DNA of 64,000 nt from Marchantia polymorpha subsp. ruderalis. Taxonomy: Eukaryota; Streptophyta; Marchantiopsida; Marchantiales; Marchantiaceae. A program made the translations under genes and the position numbers. Within the stretch, counting starts at the first letter, position 1. Every line of letters starts with the position of its first letter. The notes beneath the pieces are model-generated. The model did not search any database and was not told where the DNA came from. It saw nothing but the letters and a program-made list of their open reading frames with translations. The stretch spans positions 22,838,501-22,902,500 of the forward strand of contig AP031356.1 in assembly GCA_037833965.1 (NCBI GenBank). The letters are read 5' to 3'. This document shows positions 57,712 through 64,000 of this stretch, in pieces.

Positions 57712-59864
57712 CCAAGAGCAGCTGAGAAAGTTTCTAGAGATATTCATAGATGACTTCTGCGTCTTTTGAAAAAGATCAGAGCACCTGGGACACCTTTGAC
57801 AGACTTTGGATCGATGTAGGGAGAGCAGTTTATCGCTGCATCCCAAAAAATGTTTTTTCTTCATGACCAGCGGGATCCTGCTGGGTCATCGATTTTCGTC
57901 TAGCGGCATTGCAGTAGACACCGAGAAGGTCAAAGTCATTCTCGAACTAGAGCCACCGACAAACCTGCGAGAGTTGAGAGCATTTCTTGGTCATGTGGGA
58001 TACTATCGAAGATTCATACACATGTATGCAATCTTGGCAGCCGACCTGACCAAGCTGCCAAAGAAGGACGAACCCTGCGAGTGGGGTGAGAAGCAGCAGT
58101 TGGCGTTCGAGGCCCTCAAATCTAAGCTTACAACCGCCCCGATACTAAGTAGTCCGGACTGGGACCGACCTTTCCATGTCTACGTCGACACATCGGCATT
58201 CGCTATCGTTGTAGTTTTAAGTCAGAAGGACGACAACAAAAAGGACTACCCAATTTATTTTGCGAGCCGTCAGCTGTCGCTAGCAGAAAGGAAGTATACC
58301 ACGACGGAGAGAGAGGCGTTGGGGATGGTGTTTTCCTGCAAGAAATTCAGACACTATCTGTTCTGCTAAGAGTTTATATTCCATGTGGACCACTACGCCT
58401 TGCAGCATTTAGTGAAGAAGGCAGATCTGTCTGGACGTATAGCCAGGTGGGTACTGCTGCTACAGGAATTCACCTATACTGTGCAGACCAGGAAGGGTGT
58501 TCATCACAAATGCAGACTACCTCTCCAGATTATGGACCCAACCAACCGAGGAGGAACTGGTCGACGATTTTCCTGACGAACAACTCTTTCAGTTGTCCGC
58601 CAGCAATGAGTCCAGGTATGCAGAGTTGTACAGGTACTTGCTCACAGTTCAATGCCCAGAAGGGATGGATGTTGAGCAACGGACTGTTTTCATACATAAG
58701 GCTGGTCCTTACCAACTCCAACAGGGAGTATTGTTCAAGAAGATGGCAGACAAGAGACTGTGTAGATGCTTGGAGGAATCAGAGGTTCCATGGGTAGTAA
58801 GTGCGATGCATACAGAAGATGCCGGTGGCCACTATGCCACCAGAAATACGGTTACCAAGATTTTGAACGCAGGGTATTGGTGACCGACAATGTTCAAGGA
58901 TGTCCTCGAATACATACGGAAGTGCGACAGTTGCCAGAGGACAGGGAGACCAACGCCCACCACGCGATGGCCCCTAACTCCCATCATGCCCTTAGCACCT
59001 TTCAAAAAATGGGAAATCGACTTCGTAGGACCAATACAGCCAGTCACCAGGGACACACGAAGGCGCTACATTCTGGTAGCGACGGACTATGCAACCAAGA
59101 TGGTGGAGGCCAAAGCTACTCAAAGAGATGATGAAGCAACAGTAGCGACGTTTCTGTTCGAATCTATCATCACGCGTTACGGATGTCCGTTAGAGCTAGT
59201 CAGTGATAGAGGCACCAATTTTCTGAAGAAGGTGATTGAAGATCTGACGCAGCATTTGCAAATTAAGCATCGGAAGACTACACTGTACAACCCTAAGGCG
59301 AATGGGTTGACTGAGAAGTCCAATGAATTGTTGTGCAAAATCCTACTCAAAGTAACAGTGAATCACGCGCACGACTAGGACACGAAGTTGGCAGCCGCAT
59401 TATGGGCATACCGGACAGCAGAAAAGATCACCGCCCGGCAGACACCATATTTTCTGGTGTATGGACAACACCCGATCCTGCCTATCGAATTCGAAGTACC
59501 CACCCAACGAACCTTGGACCTGAGGCGGATAGGTGCTGAAGAGAGCCAGCTCTACAGGTTGCAGGAAATCATGATATTGGAGGAGATACGCCGAGAAGCA
59601 GAAGAAAGCACCAAGCAAATCCAACTCCGCAGGAAGGAGAGATATGATAGGAAGATCAAACCGGTGTTACTACTGAAGGGCGACTTGGCCCTGCTCTATG
59701 ACAGTAGACATGCTCGATTCCCGGGCAAGCTGCATTTGAGATGGATGGGACCCTATAGGGTGATCGAGGTCTTCCCAAATGGATCAATCCAACTCGTAGA
59801 CTTGACAGGAGAGTTGCTAGGCACCCGAGTGAATGGGTGGCGTCTGAAGAAATACCACGTATGA
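57712..59864 (+). pseudogene. Element D pol remnant: RT, RNase H, integrase
   Basis: RT C-terminal part (FIDDFCVF, then SGILLGHRFSSSGIAVD, LGHVGYYRRFIHMYA), RNase H (VYVDTSAFAIVVVLSQ, then ASRQLSLAERKYTTTEREAL and LSGRIARWVLLLQEF), integrase zinc finger (CDSCQ) and core (WEIDFVGP, VATDYATK, LVSDRGTNF, NPKANGLTEKSN), and a C-terminal tail (YRVIEVFPNGSIQLVDL). Breaks: an early stop near 57768, TAA near 58367, a frameshift near 58490, TGA near 58881 and TAG near 59376. The catalytic D, D, E of integrase are still readable but no functional protein is expected. Confidence 0.88.
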
Positions 59865-59884
59865 GTGTTCGCGTGGGCGCTCAC

Positions 59885-59901
59885 AATTAAGGAGGGGAGC
59901 A
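59885..59901 (+). promoter_or_regulatory. Polypurine tract of element D
   Basis: AATTAAGGAGGGGAGCA immediately precedes the 3' LTR start at 59902; classic plus-strand priming position. Confidence 0.75.
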
Positions 59902-60024
59902 TGTGGTAACCCACTTTTTGTTTTTGTGCGGAATTTTAAACATTTTTGGAAAACAGTACCGCAGCAGCTTTGTAAATGGTAATCGGTACATTTAAATAGA
60001 GTGAAGATGGATAATCCCGGGTCG
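59902..60024 (+). repeat. 3' LTR of element D, truncated
   Basis: TGTGGTAACCCACTTTTTG onward, matching 14697-14820. Homology stops at CCCGGGTC, after which unrelated DNA follows. Confidence 0.8.
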
Positions 60025-60150
60025 CAATATTCAAGAACGACGTTTGAACTTTCGGATTTTACCCGGATCCGACTCGAACCCGACTCGATTTTTCGGGTCG
60101 GATTCGGATCGAAGGTAGAACCCGACCCAAACCCGACCCGATCGGAGCCC
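60025..60150. other. CGGGT/ACCCG-rich low-complexity stretch
   Basis: Repeated ACCCGACTC and CGGGTCGGATTCGG motifs on both strands (about 60058-60145) that can pair. No gene. Confidence 0.6.
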
Positions 60151-61150
60151 TAATTTATTGTTAGAGTTTGCCCGTTTGACAATTTTATCACGTTTTTCAT
60201 CAACATCAATCATAATCCTATTATAACATTTTGTGACAAAAAAAATTTATTCTTTGACTATCAATCAAAACTATCACCTTGTATCCATGACATGAATGAC
60301 AATTGGCCAAACTTGTTTCTTGTTTCTTCCATGAATTTAGAATCATTGTCTTCTTCTAACCTTGCATTTTCTTTACTTTGTGTAAACAATAGAACATGAG
60401 TCAAATTTATAGATTATCTTTATTTACTAACAAATATTTCATCAACTTCAGGTTGTTGAAATATCTTGCATTGAAAGTATTCCTTGTGAGCATAGTCAAG
60501 TTGGACATTACTTAGCAATGCAAGTCATCTTTTTGCATGCATAACATTTCCATACTTTTGCTTCTTCTCCTCCTCAAATCATTTCATTTGTAAATTTTTT
60601 TACAAATTTGAAATCAATGATAGTCAAATCTTATTTCTAAATTTTGACTATGATTATCGTGATAAAGCATTATATATTCTATATTAAAGGTTTTCTCACT
60701 TCATTGACGCAGCGTGAGATGAATCTCAAACATTGTTTGATGATTCATTTTGTGTCATTTCAAAACCACCCAATATTTCTTGATTAATTGCGATTGCTTC
60801 ATTTACTATGGAAGGATTCTTTATCATTAACACGTTGCGTATTCAATGAATAAAAATTTGTTTGAATACATCAAAAAATTGTAATTTATTTGAATTCATG
60901 ATGTATACTTGAAGATCTTAAAATTGTTCAATGTATTTGTGGATATTTCTTGTTTGCTTCAAGTTTCACACTTTCATTCTTGCCATTTGAAAAAAATCAT
61001 CATTTTAAAAATATTGCACAAGTTTCTAACATTTTGGTTCACAATATTGAAGCTCATTGATTTGAAACCATTTGTTTTCATGTAAAATATCATGTGAAGA
61101 TCTTATTACTTACCATTAGAAAAAATCTCAGAAGATAAAAAAAAAACAAA
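60150..61150 (-). mobile_element. Second decayed Ty3/gypsy gag-protease remnant
   Basis: On the minus strand a broken zinc knuckle (KCYACKKMTCIAK-stop-C, about 60560-60505; the expected histidine is replaced) is followed by a protease start GYKVIVLIDSQ (about 60285-60250). 60160-60310 resembles 12233-12370, so it is the same old family as the remnant at 11250-12400. Many stops; boundaries approximate. Confidence 0.6.
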
Positions 61151-61855
61151 TGTTTCTTTATACTCATGATCCAACCCATTTCCATAGCTTTACTCCTATT
61201 ATATGCTTATATTTTACATGACTTTTCTATTCGTAACAAAAAACTATTTTCATCAATATTATTTTGAAGTCTTTATAATGTCCATAGAATTTGGATTAGG
61301 TTAAACTTGAGTCTACTGTATGAAAATTTTAGTCTTGAGTTCCATCTTTTCTTACTTTCTTACTTTATAGTGCAAAAATTTTATATTTTATGTCTTGTAT
61401 ATTCTTTTATTTATGTCTTTCTTAACTCTTTCATTTGAATCATGATTACATTTAAAATTTCATTCATGTCAAATGATGTCTTCAAGCTTTTTCTCATTTT
61501 ATAAGCAAAATGATGTACATGCAACACATCTATATATGAAAGTTAGCAAAGACTCACAATCTATATGTTTAATAAAGTATTCTATACATAGATGACTGAT
61601 GTTAATGAATATGTATTCTCACCTATATCAATCATCTCCTATTGACGTCAACTCTCTTGGAAGTGCTTGTCATTGTGATAATTAATGTGAATTAACGTTT
61701 TGAGTATACATGGATGTATGTTTTACCTGGTGATATCACATGTGTATGACCTCGAGGAACAAATTTCTTTCAAAGCCCCAACTTAAAAAATCAATAATAT
61801 CTCTATATAGTTCTTCGCAAGGTTTGATATGGTCAATGGGTTGTAAATGAAGGTG
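61151..61855. other. AT-rich DNA without recognisable features
   Basis: No supportable gene, repeat or RNA seen. Confidence 0.5.
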
Positions 61856-61909
61856 TCAACGGAGCCCAGATTGAGAAACAAGGAGAAGTGATTCTTCATA
61901 TTCCTTAAA

Positions 61910-62254
61910 TTGGCAAAACATAACCACGGTGAAGAAATCCCGACATTCGAAACTTCTCTCGTCTCTGACTTCTTCCCGTCGTACTCCATGTACGACGATG
62001 TCCAGATTTACGAAATAAGTTCCCCACGAGCCACCCTCGAAGAGCTGAAGCACAGTTGGCGGGTGGACACGTACACGATAAAGTGCAGCCCTCGAGATCG
62101 TATACTGAACCAGACAGACTCTCTCCTTTTGACTGCAACCGATCAAAACGCATTGAAAAATTTCCTCAGGACTGTGGATGTCGTTCCAAGACTTGAGGCC
62201 GAAGGAATCGAAACCCTCTCGACAGCTGTCGGGCTCTGCATTCTTACGAAATAA
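61910..62254 (+). CDS. Hypothetical 114-residue ORF
   Basis: ATG 61910, MAKHNHGEEIPTFETSLVSD to VGLCILTK. Soluble, mixed charge, no recognised motif. An overlapping minus-strand frame (61856-62290) is equally open, so the coding strand is uncertain. It could be an exon fragment or chance. Composition is less AT-rich than the DNA to its left. Confidence 0.25.
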   Translation: MAKHNHGEEIPTFETSLVSDFFPSYSMYDDVQIYEISSPRATLEELKHSWRVDTYTIKCSPRDRILNQTDSLLLTATDQNALKNFLRTVDVVPRLEAEGIETLSTAVGLCILTK

Positions 62255-62340
62255 AAACACAGGGGGAACATGGCGTATGGTAATCTCCACCCAGATGTAC
62301 AGTCCCGAAAGCTCGAAGAATCACCCCGCGAAGTCAAAGC

Positions 62341-62436
62341 TGGTCTGATCACGTCCTGCGTGTACGACTTGATGGGGTCTTCCAATCCTGGTCTGATCAC
62401 GTCCTGCGTGTACGACTTGATGGGGTCTTCCAATCC
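62341..62436 (+). repeat. 48-bp tandem repeat, two copies
   Basis: 62341-62388 and 62389-62436 are exact copies (TGGTCTGATCACGTCCTGCG and on). The first bases recur at about 62459. The period is a multiple of three. Confidence 0.95.
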
Positions 62437-62607
62437 CGTTCGCAAATATTACTTGGCCCTGGTCTGATTAAAAGGATTACGTTCAGAGACCAATTGGCCA
62501 GAGCGGGGTCTTCTAAAGTCAATATCAATATCAACGTAGCCGAGATGGAGCCCACATAGGAACGACCTTTGTCCAAAATCACACTAGGTCAACGCCTGGT
62601 CAAAATT

Positions 62608-62801
62608 TCCCACGTACGCAGTTTTGCACAAGGTGCTGCTGACAGAAAGGTGCCAAGACCGCACCGCACGGAGCCTCCTCTACCGCAATCAGGGACCACG
62701 TCAAAAAAGCAACAGATCGACGACCTTCGTCAAATACCACGCCATGCCTACGCTGTGTCACAAATCCCACGTACGCAGTACTCGCTGAAGGTGCTGCTGA
62801 C
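62608..62801 (+). repeat. Dispersed direct repeat, ~158 bp apart
   Basis: CCCACGTACGCAGT followed by AAGGTGCTGCTGAC occurs at 62608-62643 and again at 62766-62801, with differences between. Non-coding as far as seen. Confidence 0.75.
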
Positions 62802-63735
62802 ATCTACTCACATTATAGTACTACTCATATCTTTGGTTCGACTGATCCAACTGATCGAGACAGTGGCTACCCACCATATTGATTCGTGAAGATCTCACAA
62901 ATCCGTACAATAATCGTAGCTTCGGGTACGCTGATAAAATATATCTACTCCGGCACCTACATTATTGTACTGAAATTGCTATGCGGAAAGTTGTTGAAAA
63001 ACAATCAGAACGAGAATGTGTGACCCACGCGGATTGTGGTATGAAAATCGTTGAGAGTACAACTCATTGATGCTCGTACATACCATTTGATTATAATACT
63101 TCTTTACTTAGGCGATGATCACTCGTCGGAAGATAAACGGCGGACGCAGAGGTTTTTAAGACAATCTTGAAAGTATGGAATTTTTTTTTATATATATAAA
63201 CCTATTCGATGGCGAGAGAGGCGTGCTTTTTAAGGCTTATATTAGCCCTGAGATTTTCGGTGTATCTGAAGCTTGTCTTTACGAGCAAGTATGGGAAAGA
63301 TTATCTGGGCAGCGACAGGACGCTTAATCAGCCGCTTGCGTAGCTTCACACTTGGCATATCTGCTTCACGCTTCGCATATCAAACTGCGTTGCACTCAAG
63401 GTCAGGTTTAGGAAAGAGCATTTTCTGGGAAAACCTGGCATGTCTTTGCACATATGTCTTCTGCCTCAGAAGTTCTAATTTCTGCATACACTGGGGTCGC
63501 AGATATCTTGACGTACAAGAGTTCATTTTTCAGGCTGCATTAATTGCAGTAAAGATGCTGGCACGGACCCTGGAGTGGAGTGGAGAAGCGAGAGAGATTT
63601 CATCCAAGAATCGGTAGAAGTGGCTGAAGAAGGTGTCACTATAAGCCTCAGTCGAACCCTTGAACCCAAATGCAGTGCGGAAGCGCTGAGAACTGCTCGA
63701 GCTTTCTAGCCCGGGGAATCGTGAGCGCAAGGCTC
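62802..63735. other. Interval without supportable genes
   Basis: A frame at 63273-63617 starts with a non-ATG codon and has no known motif. A short AT run (63181-63200) is present. Nothing else can be supported. Confidence 0.5.
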
Positions 63736-63739
63736 CTTC

Positions 63740-64000
63740 AACTGAAGGATCACGAAATTATCTTCTTCGAGCAATGTTTCCCAGCAAAAACTTGACTCTG
63801 AAAGGAATTGCATTGTCGGGATATGCCACTCGGTACTACCTTACTGTCGATGCCACGTACATCACCACAATCCAGCTACTGCCTCCTATACCGCAGACAA
63901 TCGAGCTGGTGGTCTCTTCATTAGATAACAGATTTTACGTTTGTCTCGTGCCCTTGTGGAAGACAAGTCCTGAATGCCAGCTATCTGGAGTTGCGTCCGT
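63740..64000 (+). pseudogene. Malectin-like exon fragment of a third RLK copy
   Basis: Closely matches 1641-1900 of the receptor-kinase gene ([20 protein letters not shown], then YATRYYLTVDATYITTIQLL). Homology begins abruptly at CAACTGAAGGATCACG. A 2-base insertion after GTGCCCTTG and a 6-base loss near the window end shift the frame relative to the intact gene. Probably a truncated pseudogene, though the rest lies outside the window. Confidence 0.75.

Larger units (their letters stand above)
14697..60024 (+). mobile_element. Element D: degenerate Ty3/gypsy element, split in four
   Basis: Host of the later insertions. Its own pieces are 14697-14902, 19808-20156, 46642-47422 and 57712-60024, about 3.6 kb in all. 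It has a 5' LTR, a leader, a gag start related to the B-type protein, then a jump directly into the middle of RT, then RNase H, integrase, a polypurine tract and a truncated 3' LTR. The leader and gag start resemble those of A and B elements, so D is a pol-bearing relative of that family. The left flank is gcttt; the right end is truncated so no TSD can be checked. Confidence 0.8.

Noticed and set aside
63273-63617. 114-codon ORF before the last malectin fragment
   Set aside because: Non-ATG start, no motif, not in frame with the malectin-like fragment.

Overview
This window is nuclear DNA of a land plant. The evidence is an intron-rich malectin-like/leucine-rich-repeat receptor kinase with plant-type architecture, plus a dense nest of plant LTR-type transposable elements. 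The species cannot be fixed from the sequence. A non-flowering plant such as a moss, liverwort or lycophyte is plausible but is only an impression.

Layout. (1) 1-900: decayed fragment of a receptor-kinase paralogue. (2) 1032-9128: a receptor-like kinase gene whose 19 predicted exons join in frame to 1,203 codons. (3) 9129-13094: AT-rich gene-poor DNA with a decayed minus-strand Ty3/gypsy remnant. (4) 13095-60024: about 47 kb of elements inserted into one another. (5) 60025-63740: AT-rich DNA with a second decayed gypsy remnant and small repeats. (6) 63740-64000: another broken copy of the malectin-like exon, running off the window. The nest therefore sits inside a receptor-kinase cluster.

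The nest can be unpicked because most insertions kept a target-site duplication (TSD). E (old, minus strand, 13095-14696) was cut by D, a degenerate gypsy element (14697-60024). D was hit by A1 (14903-19802, TSD agatc), B1 (20157-46636, TSD agtag) and A2 (47423-57706, TSD atctt). B1 was hit by G, a complete gypsy element with apparently identical LTRs (20368-28225, TSD gatc), and by B2 (31009-44269, TSD ctacg). B2 was hit by C (31804-34279, minus, TSD caagg) and B3 (37057-42452, TSD cccac). A2 was hit by B4 (49038-54438, minus, TSD tctcc).

The most unusual component is the A/B/C family. Each member starts like the gypsy LTR of D (TGTGGTA-CCCAC) but ends in an unrelated module of about 1 kb finishing GTGGGTTATTACA. 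There is no second copy of the 5' LTR, yet 5-bp TSDs bracket the whole unit. The two ends form an imperfect inverted repeat. A and B members carry one long ORF (about 850-1,045 codons) with a conserved N-terminal region, a very variable low-complexity middle, an invariant PLLRYLDRK helix and a C-terminal coiled coil. No reverse transcriptase or integrase is seen in them. D (degenerate) and G (intact ORF) show the kind of pol enzymes that might act in trans, but that is inference.
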